From the NCBI RefSeq assembly GCF_002929275.1, contig NZ_PJIK01000005.1, positions 124,001-188,000 of the forward strand: a DNA stretch of 64,000 bases, written 5' to 3'. The stretch comes from Arthrobacter sp. ZGTC131 (GTDB lineage: Bacteria; Actinomycetota; Actinomycetes; Actinomycetales; Micrococcaceae). Below are positions 18,179 to 26,918 of the stretch, in pieces. The stretch's first letter is position 1. Each line of letters opens with the position of its first letter. A program made the position numbers and the translations under genes. The notes beneath the pieces are model-generated. The model saw only the letters and a program-made list of their open reading frames with translations, was not told where the DNA came from and ran no database searches.

Positions 18179-19840
18179 TCAGGCGCGGAGGGTCCCTTCG
18201 GAGAACAGTTCCAGCCCGTTCCGGACGGTCAGAAGGCAGCGCGGGTCTGTTCCGGTGTCCAAGGCCGGAAGCAGCGGCGTCCTGGCGCGAGGATCGGTAC
18301 TCCAGGACTGGACCCTGCCGTCGGCCACCTGGACCATGAGCTCCTCGACATCCCAGACCGCAAACGTTGCCGGAGCACCGGGCACCAATTGCCCGGCCAT
18401 CGGATTGGCGTACTTGGCCGCCCGCCAGCCTGCCCGCGTGTGACCGAGGAATGCTGCCCGGGCGGATATCCGTTGGTCAGGATTGGTGTGCTCAAGGCAG
18501 GCCCTCACGCTGGACCACGGGCGCAGCGGTGTCACGGGGCTGTCGCTTCCGAAGCAGATGGGAACGCCCGCCGAATAGAAGGACGCAAACGGGTTCATGT
18601 TCTCGCTCCGGGAACCCAGGCGCTGGCCGTAGAGCCGGCCCGGGCCGCCCCATGCCGCGTCAAACGCCGGCTGGACGCTGACCGTCACCGAGTACTTGGC
18701 GAGGCGCGCAATAGCCTGGGTGTCGGCCATTTCCACGTGTTCGAAGCGGTGCCCGGCCGCACGGATCCGCTGCTCCCCCACTTCCGCGGCGGCCAGGTCC
18801 AGCGCTTCCAAGGCGGCGTCGAGGCCGGCGTCGCCGATGACGTGGAACCCGCCCTGGATTCCCAGCAGGGAACAGGCGGCCAGGTGCGCGGCGGCCTGTT
18901 CCGCGGAAAGGTACGCTGTGCCCGTCTCCCCAGGGGCGTCGGTGTACGGCTCCCGAAGGGAAGCCGTCCGGGATCCGATGGAACCGTCGATGTTCAGGTC
19001 ACCGGCAAGCCCCCGGACCGGAACGCCCAGCTCGGCGAGAAGTGCCTCGGCGTCCGCCGCCGACGCCGCCGGTTGACCCCAGTAGGCGAGGACCTCGGGA
19101 ACGGGCGCGGAATCAGCCCCGTCATTCCAGCCTGCTGCCAGCTGCAGATCGAGCAGGCTCCCGATGTGCGGTGCGCCCATTTCGGCCAGTGCCACGTAGC
19201 CGTTAGCCGCGGCTTCTGCCAGCGCCCGCCGCTGGTGGTCCTGCAACCCGGCAGCCGAAAGGCGCCGGGTGGCCAGCCGGGCCGCGGCATGTGCCTCGCC
19301 TTTGACGTGACCGCCGGGCGCGAACCCGTCGAGTTCCCGCAGGCCGGCCGCGGCAGCCAACGCCGGGGACACGAGCGCCGAATGGGCGTCCACCCGTGAC
19401 AGGTAGACCTGCCGGCCGCCGGCGGCGTGCTCCAGTTCGCCGGGTTCCGGAAGGGTGGGGTCATCCCACTGTGATTCGTCCCAGCCGTGTCCCAGGAGGG
19501 TGCCTGCCGCGCCGGCTCCGGCCACAGCGTCGAGGAGCTCCCGGGCCGAGCGGACATTGCCCAGCTGGAGCGCGCCCAGCGCAATGCCCGTCTCCGTCAG
19601 GTGGACGTGGGAATCCACGAATCCCGGGGCCAGCAGCGCGCCGCGGAGATCGATCACGTCCATGGAGCTGTCGGCGATCGACGTTGCGGCTTGTTCGGAC
19701 CCCACCCATGCGATGGTGTCACCGTCCACGAGCATGGCGGTGGCGAAAGGGTCCGCCGCCGTGTAGACGGAGCCGTTCCGGTACATCGTCACCCTCGACG
19801 GTCCGGAACCGGCCTGGGGGCGCGCGTGTGCTTCGGTCAT
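18179..19840 (-). CDS. Amidohydrolase-family protein (YtcJ-like)
   Basis: A 553-residue metal-dependent hydrolase. Metal-ligand motifs are APGFVDSHVHLTE (about residues 71-83), GGFHVIGDAG, HRFEHVEMAD and the late FGSDSPVTPL Asp. The large insert between the first and second motifs is typical of the YtcJ/AepA group (pfam Amidohydro_3). These enzymes hydrolyse cyclic amides, formamides or similar bonds; the substrate is unknown. AAGGAG precedes the ATG. It sits downstream of helY on the same strand. Confidence 0.88.
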   Translation of the reverse strand: MTEAHARPQAGSGPSRVTMYRNGSVYTAADPFATAMLVDGDTIAWVGSEQAATSIADSSMDVIDLRGALLAPGFVDSHVHLTETGIALGALQLGNVRSARELLDAVAGAGAAGTLLGHGWDESQWDDPTLPEPGELEHAAGGRQVYLSRVDAHSALVSPALAAAAGLRELDGFAPGGHVKGEAHAAARLATRRLSAAGLQDHQRRALAEAAANGYVALAEMGAPHIGSLLDLQLAAGWNDGADSAPVPEVLAYWGQPAASAADAEALLAELGVPVRGLAGDLNIDGSIGSRTASLREPYTDAPGETGTAYLSAEQAAAHLAACSLLGIQGGFHVIGDAGLDAALEALDLAAAEVGEQRIRAAGHRFEHVEMADTQAIARLAKYSVTVSVQPAFDAAWGGPGRLYGQRLGSRSENMNPFASFYSAGVPICFGSDSPVTPLRPWSSVRACLEHTNPDQRISARAAFLGHTRAGWRAAKYANPMAGQLVPGAPATFAVWDVEELMVQVADGRVQSWSTDPRARTPLLPALDTGTDPRCLLTVRNGLELFSEGTLRA

Positions 19841-19878
19841 GGGGGTGGAACTCCTTGGGGGTTATTCGTGTGCGGGAA

Positions 19879-22797
19879 TCAGACCACGGTGGAGTAGGCC
19901 ACTACTCCCCGCCTGACAAGTTTGATGGCTTCGGCGCACAGCCGGGCAAGCCGTGGATCCAGCCCCGGAATCTTGGCCAGCTGGTCCAGCAGGTCAATCA
20001 CCTGTTTGACCCACCGGACGAAGTCTCCGGCAGCGAGCTCAGTGCCGTTGAGCACTTCCTGGAGGTGGCGCCCGCGGGCCCACTTGTACATGGGCCAGAT
20101 CAGGCCCAGCTCGGGCTCGCCCGTGAGGGGAAGCTTGTTCTGCTCCTCCACGTCCTCCAGTGCCGACCATTCCCGCACCACAATGTCCACGGCGGTTTCG
20201 AGCGAAACGCTGGGCATGCGCGGACGCAGGCCGCGGTCCTCCCGCTTGGCCTGGTATACGAGGACGCTGGCGAAAGCAGCCACTTCCACGGCGTCGAGGT
20301 CGTCGAACGCGCCCTGGCGCAGTGCCTGTGAGATCAGGAGGTCCTTCTCGCCGTAGATCCGGCGCAGCCGCTGCCCGTCGGTGCTGATCCTGTGCTTACC
20401 AGGTTCGGGTGTTTCCAGGTATCCGTAGGCGGACAGGACGTCGCACACGCGGTCGAACGTTTTGGCGATGGTGTTCGTGCGGCCCTGGATCTGGCGGACC
20501 AGCCCGTCCGTTTCCTTCCGGAGCTTCCACCAGCGTTCCGACCACCGGGCGTGGTCCTCACGCTCGTTGCAGCCATGGCACGGGTGGGCGCGCAAGGCAC
20601 GCCGCAGCTCGGCGATCTTCTTTTCCTGGTTCGGAAGCACCGTGCCGAGGCCGAAGTCGTTGTTGCGGCTGCTGCCCCTGACCGGCGGACGGTTCTCCCG
20701 CAGCGCGTTCCGGACGGAGGAGGCAAGGTCCCGCCGGGACTTGGGCACTTTCGCATTGAAGGACTTGGGAATCCGGATCCTGGTCAGCGGGGAGATGGGC
20801 CCTTCGAGGTCGTCGATGCCGATTCTCCGCAGCTGGCTTTCCAGCGTGAGCACGGCAGGCCTTGGCTCGCGGGAGCTGTGGTCCGAACTCAGTACCACCG
20901 CAACCCCCGGTGCCCTGCCGGCCGGGACGTCCACAACATCTCCCGGAAGCAGGCGGCTGAGGGAATCTTCGTTGAGCGACTTCCGTGCCCTCGACTTGCT
21001 GCGTGACGTGAAGTTCTCGGCGTCGGAGAGCTCCCGCCGCAGCCGCGCATATTCGGTGAAGTCGCCCAGGTGGCAGGTCATGGACTTGGCGTACCCGGCC
21101 AGCGACTCCTCCCGGCTGCGCACCTGCTTGGCCAGCCCTACCACTGACCGGTCCGCCTGGAACTGGGCGAAGGAGGACTCAAGGATCTCCCGTGCCCGCG
21201 GGCGGCCGAACTGGGCGAGCAGGTTGATGCTCATGTTGTAGGTGGGCCTGAAACTGGAGTTCAGCGGATAGGTCCGCCGTGAGGCCAGGCCGGCCACCGC
21301 CGCGGGATCCGTGCCGGGCTGCCAGAGGACCACGGCGTGGCCTTCGACGTCGATTCCCCGCCGTCCGGCCCTGCCGGTCAGCTGGGTGTACTCCCCCGCG
21401 GTGATGTCCACGTGGGCTTCACCGTTGAATTTGTCGAGCTTCTCCAGGACCACCGAGCGTGCCGGCATGTTGACCCCGAGGGCCAGGGTCTCCGTGGCGA
21501 ACACGGCCTTCACCAAGCCCTCGGCGAAGAGCTTTTCGACGACTTCCTTGAAGGTGGGCAGCATTCCGGCATGGTGCGCTGCGATGCCCCTCAGAAGCCC
21601 GTCACGCCAGTTCCAGAAGCCCAGCACCTCAAGGTCGTCCGAGGGTATGTCCTGGCCCGCCTCGTCGACGCGCTGGGCAATGATCCGCTGCTCCTTCTCG
21701 GTGGTGAGCCACAGCCCTGCAGCCACACACTGGGAAACCGCGGCGTCGCAGCCGGCCCGGGAAAAGATGAACGTGATTGCGGGCAGGAGGTCCTGCCGGT
21801 CCAGGCTGGCGATCACCTGCGGCCGGCTGGCCTTCCTGACGGCCGTGCGGGGCGGCGTCTGCTGGGACCTGTCGTCGGCACGCTGCCGGTGCTGCCGCCG
21901 CTGGCTGCGGCCGCCATGGCCGAAGCGTCCCTGGAAGTTCAGTTGGCTTTCTGCCCGGGCCATGGACAGCAGCTCGGGGTTGACCTCGAAGCCGCGCTGT
22001 CCGGCGGCTTCGGGACTCGGTGCCGCGGGCAGCGCTGAGGCGGGCAGCGCTGAGGCGGCGACGGGGTCGCCTTCGGGCGCGATTTCGTCGAAGGTGGTCT
22101 CTCCGGCGAACAGATCCACAATTTCCCTGCCCACCATCACGTGCTGCCACAGGGGGACGGGCCGATGCTCGGACACGATGACGTCGGTGTCCCCCCGGAC
22201 GGTGTCCAGCCAGGCGCCGAATTCCTCGGCGTTGGAGACGGTGGCGCTCAGCGAGGCCACCTGGACTTCGCTGGGCAGGTGGATGATGACTTCCTCCCAC
22301 ACGGCACCCCGGAAGCGGTCAGCCAGATAGTGGACCTCGTCCATGACCACGAAGCCAAGATCGTCCAGGGAGGCGGAGTCGGCGTAGAGCATGTTGCGCA
22401 GCACCTCGGTGGTCATCACAACCACGGGCGCCTCGCCGTTGATGCTGGTGTCTCCGGTCAGCAGCCCAACGTTTTGCGCGCCGTACTTCTCCGTGAGCTC
22501 GGAGAACTTCTGGTTGCTCAGGGCCTTGATGGGGGTGGTGTAGAAGGCTTTCAGCCCGCGCTCCAGCGCCAGGTAGATGGCGAACTCGCCCACGATGGTC
22601 TTGCCCGCGCCGGTGGGTGCGGCCACGAGGACCCCACGGCCTTCCTGCAGCGACCTGCACGCCTGCCGCTGGAAATCATCCAGGTCAAAGTCCAGGGTCC
22701 GGGCAAACGAGCCCAGATGGGTTTTGGATTCAGCCGTCCGTTCGGCGCTGGCCCGGTAGCGTTCGGAGGGCGACGGTGAACCGGTTGTGGTGGACAT
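19879..22797 (-). CDS. helY: Ski2-like DEAD/DEAH-box RNA helicase HelY
   Basis: A 972-residue superfamily-2 helicase: Walker A APTGAGKTIV, TTPIKALSNQKF (Ia), DEVHYLADR (II), SATVSN (III), the C-terminal QLTGRAGRRGID (VI) and a long Ski2/Mtr4-like C-terminal region. The residue 230-330 segment is a low-complexity insert (SALPASALPAAPSPEAAGQR, then an Arg/Gln-rich part). HelY is conserved in actinobacteria next to tatA-tatC and the pafBC genes, as here. Substrates are likely structured RNAs; its exact role is poorly known. Confidence 0.92.
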   Translation of the reverse strand: MSTTTGSPSPSERYRASAERTAESKTHLGSFARTLDFDLDDFQRQACRSLQEGRGVLVAAPTGAGKTIVGEFAIYLALERGLKAFYTTPIKALSNQKFSELTEKYGAQNVGLLTGDTSINGEAPVVVMTTEVLRNMLYADSASLDDLGFVVMDEVHYLADRFRGAVWEEVIIHLPSEVQVASLSATVSNAEEFGAWLDTVRGDTDVIVSEHRPVPLWQHVMVGREIVDLFAGETTFDEIAPEGDPVAASALPASALPAAPSPEAAGQRGFEVNPELLSMARAESQLNFQGRFGHGGRSQRRQHRQRADDRSQQTPPRTAVRKASRPQVIASLDRQDLLPAITFIFSRAGCDAAVSQCVAAGLWLTTEKEQRIIAQRVDEAGQDIPSDDLEVLGFWNWRDGLLRGIAAHHAGMLPTFKEVVEKLFAEGLVKAVFATETLALGVNMPARSVVLEKLDKFNGEAHVDITAGEYTQLTGRAGRRGIDVEGHAVVLWQPGTDPAAVAGLASRRTYPLNSSFRPTYNMSINLLAQFGRPRAREILESSFAQFQADRSVVGLAKQVRSREESLAGYAKSMTCHLGDFTEYARLRRELSDAENFTSRSKSRARKSLNEDSLSRLLPGDVVDVPAGRAPGVAVVLSSDHSSREPRPAVLTLESQLRRIGIDDLEGPISPLTRIRIPKSFNAKVPKSRRDLASSVRNALRENRPPVRGSSRNNDFGLGTVLPNQEKKIAELRRALRAHPCHGCNEREDHARWSERWWKLRKETDGLVRQIQGRTNTIAKTFDRVCDVLSAYGYLETPEPGKHRISTDGQRLRRIYGEKDLLISQALRQGAFDDLDAVEVAAFASVLVYQAKREDRGLRPRMPSVSLETAVDIVVREWSALEDVEEQNKLPLTGEPELGLIWPMYKWARGRHLQEVLNGTELAAGDFVRWVKQVIDLLDQLAKIPGLDPRLARLCAEAIKLVRRGVVAYSTVV

Positions 22798-22821
22798 GCT
22801 TCAAGCCTAGCCGGGACGGCG

Positions 22822-23658
22822 CTAGAGATTCCTCAGTTCACTGCCCGGAGTGGCAATGTCCGCAGTGGCTTCGGTCTCAGCGGCCTGCTTCGCCGCGCGG
22901 CGGTCGCGCCGGCGGTCGTTGAGGACGCACAGGCCGATCGCGGCGAAGAAGAGCAGCAGCATGGGCCCGGCAAGGTAGAACATGCTCATGGCGTCGCCGC
23001 CGGGGGCTGCCATCGCCGCAAACAGGCAGACGAGGAAGACCGTAATCCGCCAGCTCTTCACGAGCTGTTCGCCCCGGAGCAGTCCCGCGAGGTTCAACCC
23101 GACAAGGACGACCGGAAGCAGGAAGGCGATGCCGAAGGCAAGCAGCAGCCGCAACACGAACGAAAGGTAGACCTGCGCGCTGATGAAGTTTGAGCCGCCC
23201 GAAGGGGTGAAGTCTGTGAGCACACGCACGGCATTCGGTAGCACCAGCCATGCCAGGGTGACGCCACCGACGAAGAGCGGGACCGCAGCCGCCACGAATG
23301 ACAACGCGAGCCTGCGCTCTTTCTTGTGCAGGCCAGGAACGATGAACGCCCAGAGCTGGTACAGCCACACGGGGCTGGCCAGGATCACACCGAGAAACAC
23401 GGAGACCTGGATCATGAGGTCGAACGAGCTAGCGACACCGTCGAAGTTGAGGGACGCCTGCCGTCCCTCGTTTTCGTTGAGGTCCCGGATCGGCTTGATC
23501 AGTGCCGCGAGCATGGGCTGGTAAACCATGAATCCCGCAGCAGTGGCGAGCACTACCGCGATGGCGGATTTGAACAGTCGGTTCCTGAGTTCCCGCAGAT
23601 GGTCCAGCAGAGCCATCCGTCCCTCAGGATTGGATCGACGACTCATGGTTAGTGCCAC
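22822..23658 (-). CDS. tatC: Sec-independent translocase subunit TatC
   Basis: A 278-residue protein with six predicted membrane segments and the TatC signatures MALLDHLRELRNRL at the N-terminus and SFDLMIQVSVFLGVILASPVWLYQLWAFIVPGL in two consecutive blocks. It recognises twin-arginine signal peptides and works with TatA, encoded 6 nt upstream. The start may be GTG 23658 (AGGAT 5 nt upstream) or ATG 23646. The charged C-terminal tail after the last segment is typical of actinobacteria. Confidence 0.93.
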   Translation of the reverse strand: MALTMSRRSNPEGRMALLDHLRELRNRLFKSAIAVVLATAAGFMVYQPMLAALIKPIRDLNENEGRQASLNFDGVASSFDLMIQVSVFLGVILASPVWLYQLWAFIVPGLHKKERRLALSFVAAAVPLFVGGVTLAWLVLPNAVRVLTDFTPSGGSNFISAQVYLSFVLRLLLAFGIAFLLPVVLVGLNLAGLLRGEQLVKSWRITVFLVCLFAAMAAPGGDAMSMFYLAGPMLLLFFAAIGLCVLNDRRRDRRAAKQAAETEATADIATPGSELRNL

Positions 23659-23664
23659 GTAATC

Positions 23665-23934
23665 CTAGGCGCGGTTGGGAGGCGGAACGTCGTTGCCATC
23701 TGCAGGATGGTTGTCCGGCATTGGTGAACGCGGGTGGTTCACCACCTTACCTTCAACGGGATCTGAGCCGTCCTTGGCTTCAGGGTTTCCGTCCTTCTTC
23801 ATCTCGCGGACTTCCGACTTAAAGATACGCATCGACTGGCCGAGGCTCCGGGCCATGCCGGGTAGCTTCGGTGCCGCGAAAAGCACCAAAGCAAGAACGA
23901 TGATGATGATGAGATGCCAGCCTTCAAGCCTCAT
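23665..23934 (-). CDS. tatA: Twin-arginine translocase subunit TatA
   Basis: The 89-residue protein has one N-terminal membrane helix (WHLIIIIVLALVLFAAPKLP), the Gly-hinge and amphipathic helix (MARSLGQSMRIFKSEVREMK), and an unstructured acidic tail. This is the TatA/E layout. GAAAGGAAC lies before the ATG. It is followed by tatC with 6 nt between. Confidence 0.93.
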   Translation of the reverse strand: MRLEGWHLIIIIVLALVLFAAPKLPGMARSLGQSMRIFKSEVREMKKDGNPEAKDGSDPVEGKVVNHPRSPMPDNHPADGNDVPPPNRA

Positions 23935-23969
23935 GGTGGGTGTTCCTTTCGTTTAGATACATCCTACGT

Positions 23970-24332
23970 TTATCTGAATTCGATGTCGCGCAGCGCCTGG
24001 GGCTGGCCCCGTTCCGCCTTGCGTTGGACGCGGCGCTGGCGCCGCGATTCCCGGCGGGCAGACTTGGATGCGTGGTAATCATGTCGCATCCGGTGCGGCG
24101 AGGCAAAGACGGCGGCTCCGGGCGGGGTTGCGGCGGCGTGGGGCGTCCCTTCGCCGGGGGTGCCGTCCTCCGGAACGGGGGCGGGCAGGTGCCCCAGCTT
24201 CTCACCGGCGGCACCGAGCTCCTTGACCGTGGCCATGAACTGACGGAACAGCCTGACGCCAATCACTACGAAGAACAGAAGGGAAAGCGCTATCAGCGCA
24301 ATCCAGATAAGGATCCAAGACCACCAAGGCAT
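23970..24332 (-). CDS. Small single-TM protein between pafBC and tatA
   Basis: A 120-residue protein with a membrane helix at residues 3-25 (WWSWILIWIALIALSLLFFV), a short helical region, a Pro/Gly-rich linker and a very basic C-terminus (SARRESRRQRRVQRKAERGQ). The start at 24332 is 10 nt after the pafBC stop, so it is probably in the same transcript. I recognise no named family. The position directly before tatA recurs in relatives as a hypothetical protein, as far as I know; that is not checked here. Confidence 0.75.
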   Translation of the reverse strand: MPWWSWILIWIALIALSLLFFVVIGVRLFRQFMATVKELGAAGEKLGHLPAPVPEDGTPGEGTPHAAATPPGAAVFASPHRMRHDYHASKSARRESRRQRRVQRKAERGQPQALRDIEFR

Positions 24333-24342
24333 GCTGAGTAGT

Positions 24343-26358
24343 CTAGCTGGCGTACTGGGCCAGGGCCGCGTCGATCCATTCCCGGGACGCCTCGGCAAGG
24401 GCGGCGGGCGCCAGGATGCGGACGGTCCCGCCATGCTGGGCCACGAACATCGGCAGCCATGACGTGTTGCCGAATCTGATCTCCGCAACCAGCCCGCCGT
24501 CGGGCAGAACCGCTGTCCGCTCGGCGTAATAGTCGTCCGCAAGCCCGGCGCCCCTGGGGGTGAGCTGAACGGTCACCAGGGTGTCGTCGTCGTTGGGGGT
24601 GAACAGTTTTGCCGGGAACCCGCCGTCGGGCTTGACCGGGGAGGATACCGGCTTCCCGTTCGGGGCCAGGTGCTCGATGCGGTCGAGGCGGAAGTTCCGC
24701 AGCCCGACGGCTGAATGGCAGTACGCCTCGAAGTACCAGGTGTTGTCCATGGAGTAGAGGCGCAGCGGGTCCACGTCCCGCTCCGACAGGGAATCCGTCT
24801 GCGCGGACAGGTAGACGAGGTGCAGCTGCGACCCGGATTCGATGGCACTCCGGATGAGGTCGAGGTTCGCGGAATTGTCCGGCCCTACCTCGGGACCGGA
24901 CAGCGCACCGGCGCGGAGCCCTTCCTCCCCGGCAGCGGCCATGAGCTTGAGGGTGACCGATTCCAGGGCGCTTCCCTCCGCGAGTTCGGGGAGGCCGTTC
25001 AGCGTCTCCAGCCCCGTCAGCAGTGCGCAGGCCTCGTCCACGGTGAAGCGGACGGGCCTGTTCAATTCAAGCGACTGGCTGATGAAGACGTGGTCGTCCT
25101 CCCACTGGATGTCGAGGAGTTCGTCGGGGTAGCCCTGCGGAAGCCCGGAGCAGATCAGGATCAGCAGATCATTCTCAAGTTCCTTGCGGGTCACCCCGAA
25201 CCTGTCCGCGACGTCCTGAATGTGCAGTCCCTGGTTGTGGACCAGGAACGGAACCAGCTGCAGCATCCGCTGGAGTTGGTCTTCCGAGGTCCGTTTGCGG
25301 GGCCGCTTGCCGGGCGCGGCGTCTGCGAAGTCGAAGGACGGCACCGGCGCGGCGGCGAAGGCGGCGGCACTCGCCAGCCGGCGCTGCACGGCGGTGGCCA
25401 GTTCAGCGGGAGCAACCACCCTAACGTTCGGGCCGTAGGAGGCCAGTTCCTCCCCCAGCAGCTCGGCGTCGCGGTATGGCACCGCCAGGCGGTCCCAGTC
25501 GCCGTCGGCCCCTGCCTCTCCGGCCACGACGGCGGCAGGCGCCTCTCCGGCCACGACGGCGGCCGGTTCGGACCGCTTCCTCAGCCCCAGCAGCCGCCCC
25601 TTCCGGACGTCCACAACGGCGGACGTGAGCGGCAGCTCAGGAAGGCCGGCCAGCTCCGCCCGCACGTTGAAGGCTGCAGGGGCGGTGAATGCCTCCTTCT
25701 CCAGCACCGTGACGGCCGACGTGAACCGTGAGAGCCGGAAGTACCGCTGGTCGCCGCGCACCCGGTCGTAACCCACCAGGTACCACTGCCCAAAGCGGCT
25801 GCCGAGGCCCCAAGGCTCAACCACGCGCTCCTCCTCCTTGCCGGTGCTGCCGGCAAGGTAGCGGAAGCGGACCGGATGCTGGGCGTGCATCGCCGCAACG
25901 AGGTCTTCGAAGGCCTGTCCGGCCGGCTTGATGCGGGGCTGGACCCCGGCCGGCAGCTCAACGTCGGCCAGGCCGCCGGAAGCCTGGAGTTTGCGCATGG
26001 CGTTCGTGGCGGCCGCGCCGAGGGCAGCCCGCTCCCACAGCTGCGAGGCCAGCAGCAGCACCGTCCATTCGTCCGGGGTGAGCTGCACATCAGGCAGCCG
26101 GTTCGATTCCTTGCCGATCCGGTAGCGCGTGGTCGCGGGGTCATCGGAGTTCCAGCCGTGGTTCATGACCGTTTCGACGTCAAAGCCGAACTCACGCAGG
26201 TCGTTCTTGTCGCGCTCGAACATCCGGCCGAAGGCGGCGTCGCTGGCCGTGCCGGCGTGGTAGATCTTCTCCCGAAGTTCGCTGCGGCGGAGGCCGTACT
26301 TGGAGTTCAAAAGGGCGATCAGGAGGTTGAGCAAGCGCTCGGTTCGTTGGGCGGACAC
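24343..26358 (-). CDS. pafBC: PafBC, fused WYL-domain transcriptional activator
   Basis: About 671 residues carrying two consecutive HTH-WYL units in one chain. The first half (PafB) has the HTH VSAQRTERLLNLLIALLNSK and WYL core VRFRYL...VEPWGL..WYLVGYD; the second half (PafC) has QLQRMLQLVPFLVHNQGLHI and LHLVYLS...DPLRLYSMDNTWYFEAYC. PafB and PafC are usually two genes; Arthrobacter is known to carry the natural fusion. PafBC is the LexA-independent activator of the DNA-damage response in actinobacteria, and the WYL domains are thought to sense a DNA-damage-related ligand. GTG 26358 is chosen; the frame is open to 26439, but that part covers a hairpin after the FKBP gene. The halves are joined by an Ala-rich linker with the repeat AAVVAGEA. 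Confidence 0.93.
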   Translation of the reverse strand: MSAQRTERLLNLLIALLNSKYGLRRSELREKIYHAGTASDAAFGRMFERDKNDLREFGFDVETVMNHGWNSDDPATTRYRIGKESNRLPDVQLTPDEWTVLLLASQLWERAALGAAATNAMRKLQASGGLADVELPAGVQPRIKPAGQAFEDLVAAMHAQHPVRFRYLAGSTGKEEERVVEPWGLGSRFGQWYLVGYDRVRGDQRYFRLSRFTSAVTVLEKEAFTAPAAFNVRAELAGLPELPLTSAVVDVRKGRLLGLRKRSEPAAVVAGEAPAAVVAGEAGADGDWDRLAVPYRDAELLGEELASYGPNVRVVAPAELATAVQRRLASAAAFAAAPVPSFDFADAAPGKRPRKRTSEDQLQRMLQLVPFLVHNQGLHIQDVADRFGVTRKELENDLLILICSGLPQGYPDELLDIQWEDDHVFISQSLELNRPVRFTVDEACALLTGLETLNGLPELAEGSALESVTLKLMAAAGEEGLRAGALSGPEVGPDNSANLDLIRSAIESGSQLHLVYLSAQTDSLSERDVDPLRLYSMDNTWYFEAYCHSAVGLRNFRLDRIEHLAPNGKPVSSPVKPDGGFPAKLFTPNDDDTLVTVQLTPRGAGLADDYYAERTAVLPDGGLVAEIRFGNTSWLPMFVAQHGGTVRILAPAALAEASREWIDAALAQYAS

Positions 26359-26363
26359 TCTGG

Positions 26364-26407
26364 TTACGTTACTAAAGCTGCCCGGGTTACCAAAAGCTGC
26401 CCGGGGA
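26364..26407. repeat. Imperfect direct repeat before pafBC
   Basis: On the minus strand CCGGGCAGCTTTTGGTAAC is followed by CCGGGCAGCTTTAGTAAC, immediately before the pafBC GTG start. The spacing places it where a promoter or operator would be. Confidence 0.55.
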
Positions 26408-26416
26408 AAACCGCGA

Positions 26417-26462
26417 AAGCGCGGCAACAATGCGGACATTCCATCCGATTGTTGCCGCGCTT
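26417..26462 (-). terminator. Terminator-like inverted repeat after the FKBP gene
   Basis: 15-bp perfect arms (26417-26431 and 26448-26462) with a 16-nt loop lie 20 nt after the FKBP stop and upstream of pafBC. The stem is strong, but on the minus strand the downstream T-run is poor (TCGCGGTTTTCC), so it may attenuate and not fully stop transcription. Confidence 0.65.
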
Positions 26463-26481
26463 CCGGTGCAGCGAGGAGTCT

Positions 26482-26877
26482 CTAGCGGACGCCTACGAGG
26501 TCGACGACGAAAATCAAGGCCTCATTGGGGCCGATCGCCCCGCCGGCGCCACGGGAACCGTAGGCCAGCTCAGAGGGGATCTCGAGGCGGCGGCGGCCAC
26601 CGACCTTCATGCCAAGCAGGCCCTGGTCCCAGCCCTGGATGACCTGGCCGACGCCGACCCGGAAGTCCAGCGGGGCGCCGCGGCCCCATGAGGCGTCGAA
26701 CTCTTCGCCGGTGGACCAGGCAACGCCGACGTAGTGGGTTGAGACGGTGTCGCCTTTTTTGGCCTCCGGACCGTCACCCTCGATGAGGTCGGTGATGACG
26801 AGTTCGGTGGGAACCGGGCCTTCAGGGAAGTCGATTTCCGGCTTCTGGCGGTCGAGGTCTCGCTGACCAAATGACAT
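26482..26877 (-). CDS. FKBP-type peptidyl-prolyl cis-trans isomerase
   Basis: A 131-residue single FKBP domain without a signal peptide: ITDLIEGDGPEAKKGDTVST, HYVGVAWSTGEEFDASWGRG, VIQGWDQGLLGMKVGGRRRL and IPSELAYGSRG. Active-site residues of FKBP12 (Tyr, Phe/Asp in the FDAS block, Val-Ile-x-Gly-Trp, Tyr in AYG) are present, so it should be catalytically active. It lies 41 nt downstream of a lipoprotein FKBP. Confidence 0.93.
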   Translation of the reverse strand: MSFGQRDLDRQKPEIDFPEGPVPTELVITDLIEGDGPEAKKGDTVSTHYVGVAWSTGEEFDASWGRGAPLDFRVGVGQVIQGWDQGLLGMKVGGRRRLEIPSELAYGSRGAGGAIGPNEALIFVVDLVGVR

Positions 26878-26918
26878 GGGTGCTCCTTCTGCTTGGTTGG
26901 GAAACTGCTGTGGCGAAC

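Noticed and set aside
26359-26439. N-terminal extension of PafBC to ATG 26439
   Set aside because: It would begin inside the inverted repeat following the FKBP gene and lacks family similarity; the GTG at 26358 directly precedes the conserved HTH.
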